Source of the DNA: Mangrovivirga halotolerans
GTDB lineage: Bacteria > Bacteroidota > Bacteroidia > Cytophagales > Cyclobacteriaceae
Reading direction: 5' to 3'
DNA: 64,000 nucleotides
NCBI RefSeq assembly: GCF_026241165.1
Contig: NZ_JAPFQN010000002.1
Span: 62,001-126,000, forward strand
A program made the position numbers and the translations under genes. Under the pieces are notes generated by a model. That model saw nothing but the letters and a program-made list of their open reading frames with translations. It searched no databases and was not told the DNA's origin. How positions within the stretch are numbered: position 1 is the first letter of the stretch; every line of letters starts with the position of its first letter. Of the stretch, positions 1-8,027 are shown piece by piece.

Positions 1-906
1 ATTACCGTAAATGGAAAGGTAAAGTACGAAAAGGCATTTGGATATGCGGACTTTAAAGATGAAGAGTTATTGTTCATCGATTCAGAATTTAATCTTTGTA
101 ATGGTTCAGATATAGCTAAATTATTATCGATCAGTTGGCTTATTGAGCAAAAAAAGATTTCGCTTGAAGAAACAGTTTCCCATTACCTTCCTGAATTTAA
201 AAAATATCCGAATTTAACTATAGTAGATTTATTAACTCACACTTCCGGTTTAAAGGATATAAACACAGACAAAGTATTGATTAATTATCCTGACAATCAA
301 TCTCTTGTTGAGGAAATAGTTAAAAAACAAGAAAATGTCAATCCCGGGGTTTACCATTATAGTCATGTCAATAGCATACTCGTTGCTGCAATCATTGAAA
401 AGATCTCTGGCCTATATTTTGAAGATTTTTTCTATGAATCTATCAGTCCATTTATCGGATTACCAAGAACTGAATTCACCACCTTAAAGAGTGCTATTAA
501 TCATCCTAAAGACGATAGTCGATATGCATTAGGCTATAAAAAAAATAAATCAGAAGAAATAGTCGAAACAGATCATGAGAATGAAAACCTCAATTATCCT
601 GAAGGTAACTTATGGTCTGGAGGAAATGACATCTTGAAGATGTTTGAATTTCTATTTCAAAGTGAGTTTATTTCTGAAACAACTCTAGATAAAATTTTGA
701 GATCAAACAAAAATCCCCTTTTATTCAAAAAAATAGGTTCAACCGAAAATCAGGGATATGGTTTCGAAGGAAAGTGTAATGGATATAACACCTTATTCTA
801 TTATTTCCCTAAAAGTAAGACTCAGATTGTCATCTTAAGTAATTATGGATTTAGTGACATTTTTGACGGCCAGTATGAAGTTCTTAAAGCGATTAATCTA
901 ATATGA
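1..906 (+). CDS. Serine beta-lactamase-fold protein, 5'-truncated by window edge, catalytic motifs degenerate
   Basis: The reading frame is open from base 1, so the true start lies outside the window; the TTG at 70 is not the likely start. The PF00144-type fold is recognisable: a GYAD strand near the start, a LTHTSGL motif at 232-252, and a late IVILSN strand. By eye, FNLCNGSD at 88-111 aligns with the family's FNLASVSK, so the nucleophilic Ser and its Lys partner appear as Asn and Asp. The second motif YxN reads Tyr-Ser-His at 358-366. No clear HxG/KTG is seen near the end. I infer a non-catalytic member, perhaps a binding or regulatory protein. The N-terminus (signal peptide, lipobox) cannot be seen. 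Confidence 0.75.
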   Translation: MTVNGKVKYEKAFGYADFKDEELLFIDSEFNLCNGSDIAKLLSISWLIEQKKISLEETVSHYLPEFKKYPNLTIVDLLTHTSGLKDINTDKVLINYPDNQSLVEEIVKKQENVNPGVYHYSHVNSILVAAIIEKISGLYFEDFFYESISPFIGLPRTEFTTLKSAINHPKDDSRYALGYKKNKSEEIVETDHENENLNYPEGNLWSGGNDILKMFEFLFQSEFISETTLDKILRSNKNPLLFKKIGSTENQGYGFEGKCNGYNTLFYYFPKSKTQIVILSNYGFSDIFDGQYEVLKAINLI

Positions 907-1014
907 TAAGAAAAGAATCATACCGCTAAAAATAGATGTTATAATAATCTTTCCTATTTTCAAAGTCATTGGATATCTGTTCTGTTTTTTTTTGTATATT
1001 AAATCTAAAAAGCT

Positions 1015-1039
1015 CTGTTAAACGTTTAATACCTAACAG
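1015..1039 (+). promoter_or_regulatory. Small inverted repeat in the leader of the DUF2007 gene
   Basis: CTGTTA at 1015-1020 pairs with TAACAG at 1034-1039, 11 bases before the ATG. The loop starts inside the 8-base palindrome AAACGTTT (1020-1027). There is no U-tract, so it is not a terminator. It could be an operator or a leader hairpin. This is weak evidence from symmetry alone. Confidence 0.25.
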
Positions 1040-1050
1040 GGAATCAGTCA

Positions 1051-1443
1051 ATGGGATTAGTACTTTTATTAAGAGAATACGATTATAATAATGCGCACAT
1101 CATGAGAAGTAAGCTTCAGCAACATGGAGTTCCTGTAGTTTTGATAGATGAAGAAACTTCTGTCACCTTACCTCATTTAAAAACTCTGATCGGAGGCATA
1201 GGCTTAATGGTATTAGAAGATGATTATGAAATGGCGCGTGACATACTTGGATTAAAATACGAATCCCCTGCAAAAATAGTAGTTTGCCCCCATTGCAATT
1301 CTACCAATGCTAAACCAATTCAAGATTCTATTATAATGAGTTTGATCACCAGGATATTTAATATATTCACTCCTGATAATCAAACTCATACCAATGAAAA
1401 AAAATATCAGTGTATTGATTGTGAAAATACTTTTCTTTATTAG
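1051..1443 (+). CDS. DUF2007 (putative signal-transducing) protein with C-terminal zinc ribbon
   Basis: A 130-residue cytosolic protein with no signal peptide. Residues 1-70 have the ferredoxin-like pattern of DUF2007 (YNNAHIMRSKLQQHGVPVVL, then a short turn and LMVLEDDYEMARDIL). Four cysteines (C79, C82, C121, C124) form two CxxC knuckles that probably bind zinc. The DUF2007 family is widespread in Bacteroidota and has no established biochemical role. The gene stands alone, and its stop overlaps the bioA stop by four bases tail to tail. The ATG is the first in frame and follows a leader with an inverted repeat. The family call is good; the function is unknown. Confidence 0.75.
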   Translation: MGLVLLLREYDYNNAHIMRSKLQQHGVPVVLIDEETSVTLPHLKTLIGGIGLMVLEDDYEMARDILGLKYESPAKIVVCPHCNSTNAKPIQDSIIMSLITRIFNIFTPDNQTHTNEKKYQCIDCENTFLY

Positions 1444-2723
1444 CTGTTAATTTCTTTCATTACCTTTTCAATCACATCTATCACCTTTTGATATTCTTCT
1501 TCGGTAATGCAATAAGGAGGTAAAAAATAAACAACATTACCTAAAGGTCTTAAAAGAACATCATGTTTTAAAAATGTTGGATAAAGCTTGTGCCTTACCT
1601 CGTTGAAATAGCCTGTATCTTTTAATGTCTTTACTTCAAAAGCAAGAATAGTCCCAAAATGCCTGACATTTTTTATCGCTCTGTTTCCGCCAAGCCTGAC
1701 GGCAGAGGTTTTATGCCATTCACAGATTTTTTTGATCTTATTTTGACATTCATCAGACTTTAATAATTCCATACTAGCAACACCTGAAGCACATGCAATC
1801 GGATTACCAGTATAACTATGTCCATGGAAAAACGTCTTTAAAAGATCACTCGTTCGAAAAGGTTTCTGGATGTCTAAAGTACATGTTGTGGCACCTAATG
1901 CCATGGCTCCACCAGTCAGCCCTTTTGATAAACACATTATATCTGGATTATGCCTCAAGTGATCACAGGCAAACATTTTACCGGTTCGCCCAAACCCAGT
2001 AAAAACTTCATCAGCGATACAAACCACTCCAGCTCCCTTGGCCATACTCAGCATAGTATCCAAAACCTCAGCATCATATATTCTCATTCCGGCAGAACCC
2101 TGAACCAGAGGCTCAAAAATGAAAGCTGCCACATCATCAGTGTCGATTATGTCAGCAAACTGCGCTAAAACATCTTGCTGATTTTCAGAACCTGGAAAAT
2201 CAATAAATTCAACATCAAAAAGATATGGAATAAATGGTTTTACAAAAACATCCCGGTCTCCCACTGACATTGCTCCAAATGTATCACCATGATAACTTCC
2301 ATTAATAGCTATAACCTTTTTCTTCTCGATTTTTTGGTTGTGCCAATATTGAAAAGCCATTTTTAAGGCTACTTCTACAGCAGTTGATCCATTATCTGAA
2401 AAAAATACTTTCTTCTGATTCTGAGGGGTAATACTTAATACTTCTTCTGCTAATTTAACGGCAGGCTCATGTGTAAAACCAGCGAAGATCACGTGTTCAA
2501 GATCTGCAGCTTGCTTAGCTACAGCCTTTGCTATATGCTTGTTTCCATGACCATGTAGATTCACCCACCAACTTGAAACACCATCTATAATTCTCCTGCC
2601 ATCTTCCAATTCTATATAAACACCTTCTCCTTTTACTGCAGGAAGCGGCTCATCATTACTTCCTAAACTGGTAAAGGGATGCCATATCACTTCTCTATCT
2701 CTTGAAATAAGATTATCTGCCAT
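1440..2723 (-). CDS. bioA: Adenosylmethionine-8-amino-7-oxononanoate aminotransferase
   Basis: This class III PLP aminotransferase transfers the amino group of S-adenosylmethionine to 8-amino-7-oxononanoate, giving 7,8-diaminononanoate, the third step of biotin ring assembly. At 427 residues it has the family's usual length. Visible features are the VSSWWVNLHGHG substrate-site motif (49-60), the pyridine-binding Asp238 in ADEVFTGFGRTGK, and the Schiff-base Lys267 in CLSKGLTGG. The Trp pair in SSWW is typical of BioA rather than of other omega-transaminases. It is the last gene of bioF-bioD-bioA and starts one base after the bioD stop. No terminator is visible behind it; its stop overlaps the convergent DUF2007 gene. 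Confidence 0.95.
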   Translation of the reverse strand: MADNLISRDREVIWHPFTSLGSNDEPLPAVKGEGVYIELEDGRRIIDGVSSWWVNLHGHGNKHIAKAVAKQAADLEHVIFAGFTHEPAVKLAEEVLSITPQNQKKVFFSDNGSTAVEVALKMAFQYWHNQKIEKKKVIAINGSYHGDTFGAMSVGDRDVFVKPFIPYLFDVEFIDFPGSENQQDVLAQFADIIDTDDVAAFIFEPLVQGSAGMRIYDAEVLDTMLSMAKGAGVVCIADEVFTGFGRTGKMFACDHLRHNPDIMCLSKGLTGGAMALGATTCTLDIQKPFRTSDLLKTFFHGHSYTGNPIACASGVASMELLKSDECQNKIKKICEWHKTSAVRLGGNRAIKNVRHFGTILAFEVKTLKDTGYFNEVRHKLYPTFLKHDVLLRPLGNVVYFLPPYCITEEEYQKVIDVIEKVMKEINS

Positions 2724-2724
2724 A

Positions 2725-3336
2725 CTATATTTTCTCTCTTATTCTGTCTGCGTATTTTTTTATTTCCTTTTTAGTAATCTTCTCCTCGTTGTAAATGTGT
2801 AACAACTCTTCCAAACCACTACGCTTTAATATTATTTCCTGACTTTCAGGATTAGGGTCTCCGACAAAAACAATTCCTCTAACTGGAACTTGGTTTTTCA
2901 ATAACCATTCAATTGTTAATAAGGTGTGATTGATCGAACCCAAATATAAATTTGATACCACAATTACTTCTGCGTCAAATTTTATAGCTATATCAATAAC
3001 ATTTTCATCATCATTTAAAGGAACCAAAACACCACCTGCTCCTTCAATCACCAGATGATTTTCAGTTTCAGGCAACTCAATTCTTTGCAACGAAACTTCA
3101 ACTTCTTCTTTTTTACCCGCAGCATGTGGTGAAGCCGGAGTAGTTAACTTTATTCCCTCCTCGTGAAAATGACTTTTTTTATTTGAGACTAATGTCCTGA
3201 TTGTATCCGTATCACCGGGTAATCCTGCCTGAATAGGTTTCCAATAATCTGCTTTCAAAGCCTCACATAATATAGCCGAGAAAACAGTTTTTCCACTATC
3301 AGTACCTATCGCTGTTACAAAAAATCTATGTGCCAT
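2725..3336 (-). CDS. bioD: ATP-dependent dethiobiotin synthetase
   Basis: BioD carboxylates 7,8-diaminononanoate with CO2 and ATP to form the ureido ring of dethiobiotin. The modified P-loop GTDSGKT lies about ten residues from the N-terminus, and a second conserved motif IEGAGGVLVPL is present. The frame could begin three codons earlier (3345). I prefer the ATG at 3336 because its first base is the last A of the bioF TAA stop (a TAATG coupling) and because BioD proteins usually begin just before the FFVTAIGTD strand. Length is about 203 residues, slightly short of the common 220-230. It lies between bioF and bioA in one translationally coupled unit. Confidence 0.92.
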   Translation of the reverse strand: MAHRFFVTAIGTDSGKTVFSAILCEALKADYWKPIQAGLPGDTDTIRTLVSNKKSHFHEEGIKLTTPASPHAAGKKEEVEVSLQRIELPETENHLVIEGAGGVLVPLNDDENVIDIAIKFDAEVIVVSNLYLGSINHTLLTIEWLLKNQVPVRGIVFVGDPNPESQEIILKRSGLEELLHIYNEEKITKKEIKKYADRIREKI

Positions 3337-4487
3337 TATTGACAATTTAAAGTTTTTAATTCATCTATCAATTTTATAATCTCTTTCTCTGTATTATCAG
3401 AATGCAAGCAAATTCTTATTCTCTCTAATCCTTTTTTAACTGTCGGTGATTTAACAGGGCGAACCTCAATATTCTTAATTCTCAATGATTTACAAGCCTC
3501 TTCTACCCGATCATTTCCCGGAATAACGATTGATTTTATAGGCGAATTTGATTCAATTATTTTCACTTCATTTTCCCAATCCTGGTTACCTGCAATTTTT
3601 GAAAACAGCAGCATATTACTATGGAGATCATTCCGCTTTTGTGTCCCATAATCACTTGAAAAAAGTAATGTAGAACATTTTATTAAAGCAACCTGGTGAT
3701 CTGGTGGAGCAGTAGTATAAATAAAAGGCCTTGAATGATTAATCATAAACTCTGTTAATTCACTACTTCCTGCTACTACAGCACCATGGGCTCCAGGTCC
3801 TTTTCCATAGGTATATATTCTGGCTAGCAACCTATTCTCCAGGCCTTCATTTATTGCCAGCCCTTTCCCTTTATCTCCATACCAGGCTGTAGTATGAGCC
3901 TCATCTAAAATAATTCCTGCGTCAAATCTCTCAGCAATATCAACTAGTCGCTTGAGATCAACAAAATCACCATCCATACTATAAACAGACTCTGCCACTA
4001 TAAAAAGCCTGCCCTTACCAAACTTTTCAATCTTTCGTTCAAGATCGTTATAGTCATTATGTTTAAAAGAATAAGATTCGGCAAAGTTTAACCTGATTCC
4101 ATCCTTCATGCAGGCATGACTTAATTCATCATAAAAAACAGTATCACCACGTTGCGGAAGGCATGAAAGTACAGCCAGGTTAGCCTGATATCCGGAGGAT
4201 AAAATCAATGAAGCTTCAGCCTGATAAAAGCCAGCTAAATATTCTTCGACTTCTTCAATGTAATTACTGTTTCCTCCCAAAAGTCTGCTACCCGAGCTTC
4301 CAGCTTTAAATGTTCTGCTTTTTAATTCATCATCTAAAAGCAATTTTAACTCGCTGCTTTTACTAAGATTCAGATAATCATTCGTTAAGAAATCAATACC
4401 ATCACCAATTCCCACCAATTTCCGGTGTGCACCAGCTAACTTTTTTTTCTGAAGAAAATCAGCTATGAATTTATTTATTGATTTCAT
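3336..4487 (-). CDS. bioF: 8-amino-7-oxononanoate synthase (AON synthase family)
   Basis: This alpha-oxoamine synthase joins alanine and pimeloyl-CoA or pimeloyl-ACP to make 8-amino-7-oxononanoate, the first dedicated ring-forming step. The 383 residues show LTNDYLNLS (34-42), GSSGSRLLGG (63-72), the PLP-binding Asp195 in ILDEAHTTAWYG and the Schiff-base Lys229 in TYGKGPGAHG. The same fold includes KBL and CqsA, but the biotin context settles the role. It starts 69 bases after the bioB stop, beyond a strong terminator, so it may be read at a lower level than bioB or from its own weak promoter. No bioC or bioH, which make the pimeloyl primer, lies nearby. Confidence 0.92.
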   Translation of the reverse strand: MKSINKFIADFLQKKKLAGAHRKLVGIGDGIDFLTNDYLNLSKSSELKLLLDDELKSRTFKAGSSGSRLLGGNSNYIEEVEEYLAGFYQAEASLILSSGYQANLAVLSCLPQRGDTVFYDELSHACMKDGIRLNFAESYSFKHNDYNDLERKIEKFGKGRLFIVAESVYSMDGDFVDLKRLVDIAERFDAGIILDEAHTTAWYGDKGKGLAINEGLENRLLARIYTYGKGPGAHGAVVAGSSELTEFMINHSRPFIYTTAPPDHQVALIKCSTLLFSSDYGTQKRNDLHSNMLLFSKIAGNQDWENEVKIIESNSPIKSIVIPGNDRVEEACKSLRIKNIEVRPVKSPTVKKGLERIRICLHSDNTEKEIIKLIDELKTLNCQ

Positions 4488-4506
4488 TCTCTACCCGGTA
4501 AAAGAC

Positions 4507-4533
4507 AAAAAAGCCGCCATTTCTGGCAGCTTT
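4507..4533 (-). terminator. Rho-independent terminator between bioB and bioFDA
   Basis: Read on the minus strand, AAAGCTGCCA (4533-4524) pairs with TGGCGGCTTT (4519-4510) around a GAAA tetraloop, a 10-pair stem with one U-G pair, followed by a run of U down to 4507. It begins 24 bases after the bioB stop and ends 20 bases before the bioF start. Confidence 0.85.
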
Positions 4534-4556
4534 CATTATGATATTAGAATATTTTT

Positions 4557-5540
4557 TTAAGCTACCGTAGCCTTTTCCTGGTTTTTAAATGCTTTTCTAG
4601 GCTTCAGGTTCAATACCTGGAAAAGCTCTTCATCTTCATTAACTTCAGGATTTGGTGTGGTAAGAAGTTTATCACCGGCAAATATTGAATTTGCACCTGC
4701 CATAAAGCAAAGTGCTTGCTCTTCCTGAGACATTCTTACTCTGCCAGCTGACAATCTTACCATTGCTTTAGGCATAATGATCCTTGCTGTCGCAATCATT
4801 CTAATCATATCCCACACAGGTACTTTCGGTTGCTTTTCCATCGGTGTCCCTTCTACAGGCACTAAAGCATTTACAGGAACTGACTCCGGATGTTCCGGCA
4901 AAGTAGCCAGGGTATGCAACATTCCTACACGGTCTTTCTCTGTTTCTCCAAGACCTATAATACCTCCGGAACAAACAGAAATTTTAGCTTTTCTCACATT
5001 TTCCAATGTATCAAGCCTGTCATCATAATTTCTGGTAGTAATTATCTCATTATAATGTTCTTCACTGGTATCCAGATTGTGGTTATAAGCATATAAACCA
5101 GCTTCTTGAAGTTTTTTGGCCTGGTCCTCAGATAACATACCAAGAGTACAGCAAACTTCCATACCCATGCCATTAACACCTTTTACCATTTCAAGAACCT
5201 TATCAAAATCCCGGTTGTCTCTCACTTCTCTCCATGCTGCACCCATACAAAAACGTGTACTGCCATTTGCTTTCGCATTTGAAGCTTTTTCCAGCACATC
5301 ATCCACATCAAGTAATTTGTGAACTTTAACATCAGTATGATATCTGGCAGCCTGAGGGCAGTACGAACAATCCTCAGGGCATCCCCCTGTTTTTACAGAT
5401 AAGAGGGTACAAACCTGTACTTCCTGAGCATCGTTGTTTTCACGATGTACAGTTGCGGCTCTGTAAATTAAATCCAGGATGGGTGAGTTGTATATTTTTT
5501 CAATCTCTTCTCGTGTCCAATCGTTTCTGATTTCACTCAT
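4557..5540 (-). CDS. bioB: Biotin synthase (radical SAM)
   Basis: BioB inserts sulfur into dethiobiotin to complete biotin, using a radical-SAM 4Fe-4S cluster and a sacrificial 2Fe-2S cluster. The CxxxCxxC motif is C54, C58, C61 ([12 protein letters not shown]), followed by [19 protein letters not shown] and the late RLSAGRVRM Arg region expected for the second cluster are present. Length 327 is normal. It is the promoter-proximal biotin gene, with a terminator immediately behind it. A TAnnTTTG element and an inverted repeat lie just upstream, which suggests it is the regulated gene of the group. Confidence 0.97.
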   Translation of the reverse strand: MSEIRNDWTREEIEKIYNSPILDLIYRAATVHRENNDAQEVQVCTLLSVKTGGCPEDCSYCPQAARYHTDVKVHKLLDVDDVLEKASNAKANGSTRFCMGAAWREVRDNRDFDKVLEMVKGVNGMGMEVCCTLGMLSEDQAKKLQEAGLYAYNHNLDTSEEHYNEIITTRNYDDRLDTLENVRKAKISVCSGGIIGLGETEKDRVGMLHTLATLPEHPESVPVNALVPVEGTPMEKQPKVPVWDMIRMIATARIIMPKAMVRLSAGRVRMSQEEQALCFMAGANSIFAGDKLLTTPNPEVNEDEELFQVLNLKPRKAFKNQEKATVA

Positions 5541-5548
5541 AGCAAATT

Positions 5549-5571
5549 GTTTTGTCAGTATAACAAAACTA
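5549..5571 (-). promoter_or_regulatory. Putative bioB promoter (-7 box) overlapped by an inverted repeat
   Basis: On the minus strand TAGTTTTG (5571-5564) matches the Bacteroidota -7 consensus TAnnTTTG, 23 bases before the bioB ATG. The same DNA forms a perfect 7-base inverted repeat, GTTTTGT (5549-5555) and ACAAAAC (5563-5569) with a 7-base spacer. A repressor bound there would cover the promoter. It resembles neither the BirA nor the BioR operators I know. No good -33 TTG is seen at the usual distance, so the promoter call is moderate. Confidence 0.4.
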
Positions 5572-5611
5572 AAGTTAACTGTTTAAAAATCCTATATGAT
5601 TTAGATGAAAT

Positions 5612-5637
5612 AAAAAAAGCAGTCGTCAGACTGCTTT
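5612..5637 (-). terminator. Terminator of sppA
   Basis: AAAGCAGTC (5616-5624) and GACTGCTTT (5629-5637) form a perfect 9-pair stem with a 4-base loop. On the minus strand a U run continues to 5612. It lies about 22 bases after the sppA stop. Confidence 0.85.
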
Positions 5638-5658
5638 AATTTATATCGAAGTTGTTGA

Positions 5659-7410
5659 TCAATGTATTTCAAAGTCAAAAGGTGACCTGGCTTGAACACC
5701 ATTTCGAGTGTTAAGTTCATCTATTGCTTCCATGAAAGGAGCTAAAACACCAAGTTTCTCTTTTCTGACTTTTATCGATGATTCATCAGCAAGACCAGTA
5801 ACGAGTTCTTCAATGAATTTCTTTTTACGATATGGATACACACTTACTTTGTAATCATCCCCAAGATCAGCTTTTTTTGCAGCGATCTCTATGGCAGTAT
5901 CTACTCCTCCTAATACGTCTACAAGTCCTATTTGCTTCGCATCTGTACCGATCCAGACTCTGCCTCCTCCTATTGCTTTCACAGAATCCTGACTTAAACC
6001 TCTGCCCTGAGCCACCTTACTTGTAAAGGTATCGTATCCTTCTTCAACCATTTCCTGGAAGATGCTTTGCTCATATTCAGTTAGTCTTTTATTGCGAGAA
6101 AAAAGATCTGAAAACTGGCCGGTAGTTACATTATCTGTAGTTATTCCCAGATGCTTATCCAACCCTTCGCCAGCATATAACCAAAGACCGAATATTCCAA
6201 TGCTTCCTGTTATTGTATTTGGCTCAGCAACTATTGTATCACATCCTGCTGAAATGTAATATCCTCCAGAAGCAGCAACATCTCCCATTGAAGCTATAAC
6301 TGGTTTTTCTCTTTTCAAAACTTCCAACTCTCTCCAGATCACATCAGAAGCAAGAGCACTTCCACCAGGGGAATTAACTCTTAAAACAACAGCTTTAACT
6401 TCATCATCATCTCGAAGCTTTTTAATCTGTTTGATCAGTGCTCCACTTGTGATCATCTCCGGGTTATCATCATCCCCTGAAACAATAGCTCCGTTCGCTA
6501 CTAATACAGCCACTTTATTTTTAGTCACTTTAAAATCTATTGAAAGATCCTGATAGTCACCTATACTGACTGAATTAATATCATCGCCTTCATCTTCACC
6601 AAGTTTTGTTCTCAAAACATCCATCACTTCATCATGATATTTCAATTCACTGATCAAGCCATATTGAACAGCGTCATTTCCATTTCTTACTAACATGGAA
6701 TCAGCAATCTGAACAATTCTTTCTTCCTCAATTCCTATTGATTCACTTACATCTCTGGCGTACGTGTTAAACATCCCATTTAAAAATACCTGAGTTTGAT
6801 AGCGACTTTCCTCACTCATGCTTTCTCTGATATAAGGCTCAACTGCACTTTTGAATTCACCAACTTTAAAAACATATGGTTTAACATCAAGCTTATCTAA
6901 AGTGCCTTTAAAAAAAGTAACTGTTGCACTAAAGCCATCAAGCTCCATCATACCTTCAGGACTCAAATAGATTTCATCAGCTACAGAAGCAAGATAGTAT
7001 CCTCTTTCAGTAAGGATTTCATCATAAGCAATGATGAATTTATCAGTTTCTTTAAATTCCAAAAGAGCTTTTCTCAATTCTCTAAGAGTAGCATAACCGG
7101 CAGCTGATCCGGCTGGTTCTAGAAATATCCCTTTAATACTCGGGTCAGAAGATGCCTTTTTTATCGCTCTTTTCAATTTATGTATTGAATAAGAACCTTC
7201 TCCCTGACCTGTAAGTATCAAAAACGGATCTGTAAGTTCCCTTTCAGTAATTGGTTTATCCAGTCTTATGTGTAGAACAGAATTATCTTTGACCACTATC
7301 TTATCTCCAGAAGCTATCGCAGAACCTATCCCTATTGTTATAAAGAACAAAATCGCACAAAAAACAATTAGTCCGACGATCGTTGCTAATACACCTTTTA
7401 AGAAATTCAT
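5659..7410 (-). CDS. sppA: Signal peptide peptidase SppA, long (67 kDa) type
   Basis: SppA is a membrane-anchored serine protease that degrades signal peptides left after secretion. The 583 residues match the duplicated, E. coli-like long form. A single N-terminal membrane segment (about 8-33) anchors it with the protease outside the cytoplasm. The two catalytic residues sit in separate halves, as in the family: Lys187 in EFKSAVEP and the nucleophile Ser381 in DVAASGGYY. NSPGGSALAS, which shapes the oxyanion site, precedes the Ser. It is a single-gene unit divergent from folK, with its own terminator. Confidence 0.93.
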   Translation of the reverse strand: MNFLKGVLATIVGLIVFCAILFFITIGIGSAIASGDKIVVKDNSVLHIRLDKPITERELTDPFLILTGQGEGSYSIHKLKRAIKKASSDPSIKGIFLEPAGSAAGYATLRELRKALLEFKETDKFIIAYDEILTERGYYLASVADEIYLSPEGMMELDGFSATVTFFKGTLDKLDVKPYVFKVGEFKSAVEPYIRESMSEESRYQTQVFLNGMFNTYARDVSESIGIEEERIVQIADSMLVRNGNDAVQYGLISELKYHDEVMDVLRTKLGEDEGDDINSVSIGDYQDLSIDFKVTKNKVAVLVANGAIVSGDDDNPEMITSGALIKQIKKLRDDDEVKAVVLRVNSPGGSALASDVIWRELEVLKREKPVIASMGDVAASGGYYISAGCDTIVAEPNTITGSIGIFGLWLYAGEGLDKHLGITTDNVTTGQFSDLFSRNKRLTEYEQSIFQEMVEEGYDTFTSKVAQGRGLSQDSVKAIGGGRVWIGTDAKQIGLVDVLGGVDTAIEIAAKKADLGDDYKVSVYPYRKKKFIEELVTGLADESSIKVRKEKLGVLAPFMEAIDELNTRNGVQARSPFDFEIH

Positions 7411-7494
7411 ATATTTATTCTTATTAAATTCGAACTCAAAAATTAAAATTATTTTTATTTAATACAACAGATTTTTAACTGTTGGTAATTTTAA

Positions 7495-8010
7495 ATGATG
7501 AAAGGAATATACTTATTATTGGGTACGAATCTCGGTGAAAGAAAAGAGAACCTCAAAATCGCCACCCAAAAGATCGAAGATCAGATTGGACAAATATTAA
7601 ATTATTCGTCTATCTATGAAACAGCTGCCTGGGGAAAAACCGATCAGCCAAATTTTTACAACGCAGTTCTTGAAATTGAAGCGGATATATCACCTGATAA
7701 CCTGATCAACAAATGCCTTTCCATAGAAAAAGAAATGGGTAGAAAAAGGATTGAAAAATGGGCAGAGAGGTTAATCGACATCGATATACTATACATGGAT
7801 GATTGGATCGTTAAAACTAATGATTTACAAATACCTCATCCACGAATTCAAGATAGAGCATTTACCCTTATTCCCATGAATGAATTAGATAAAAACTTTA
7901 AACACCCGGTTTTACTTAAAACTCAACTTGATCTTCTAAAGTCATGCAGTGATAAGCTTGAAGTAAAAAAAATCGACAAAAAAAAACCCGAAGGAAATCT
8001 TCGGGCTTAA
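7495..8010 (+). CDS. folK: 2-amino-4-hydroxy-6-hydroxymethyldihydropteridine pyrophosphokinase
   Basis: FolK transfers pyrophosphate from ATP to 6-hydroxymethyl-dihydropterin in folate synthesis. Recognisable family blocks are LLLGTNLGERKENL near the start, YETAAWGKTDQPNFYNAV, and the Mg/ATP-binding RLIDIDILYMDD, with the conserved IPHPRIQDRAF after it. Length 171 is slightly above the usual 160. The tail (KKIDKKKPEGNLRA) is lysine-rich, and its codons double as the terminator of the convergent fabD gene, which may explain its composition. Two adjacent ATG codons (7495, 7498) could start it. The leader is A/T-rich with no Shine-Dalgarno sequence. Confidence 0.93.
   Translation: MMKGIYLLLGTNLGERKENLKIATQKIEDQIGQILNYSSIYETAAWGKTDQPNFYNAVLEIEADISPDNLINKCLSIEKEMGRKRIEKWAERLIDIDILYMDDWIVKTNDLQIPHPRIQDRAFTLIPMNELDKNFKHPVLLKTQLDLLKSCSDKLEVKKIDKKKPEGNLRA
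7978..8005 (-). terminator. fabD terminator embedded in the folK coding end
   Basis: CCCGAAG (7987-7993) and CTTCGGG (7999-8005) form a perfect stem with a 5-base loop. Read on the minus strand it is followed by nine U (7986-7978), an ideal intrinsic terminator for fabD, which stops 23 bases before it. The hairpin lies entirely within the last codons of folK (stop 8008-8010). Confidence 0.88.
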
Positions 8011-8027
8011 TGTTTTATATTTTCATT

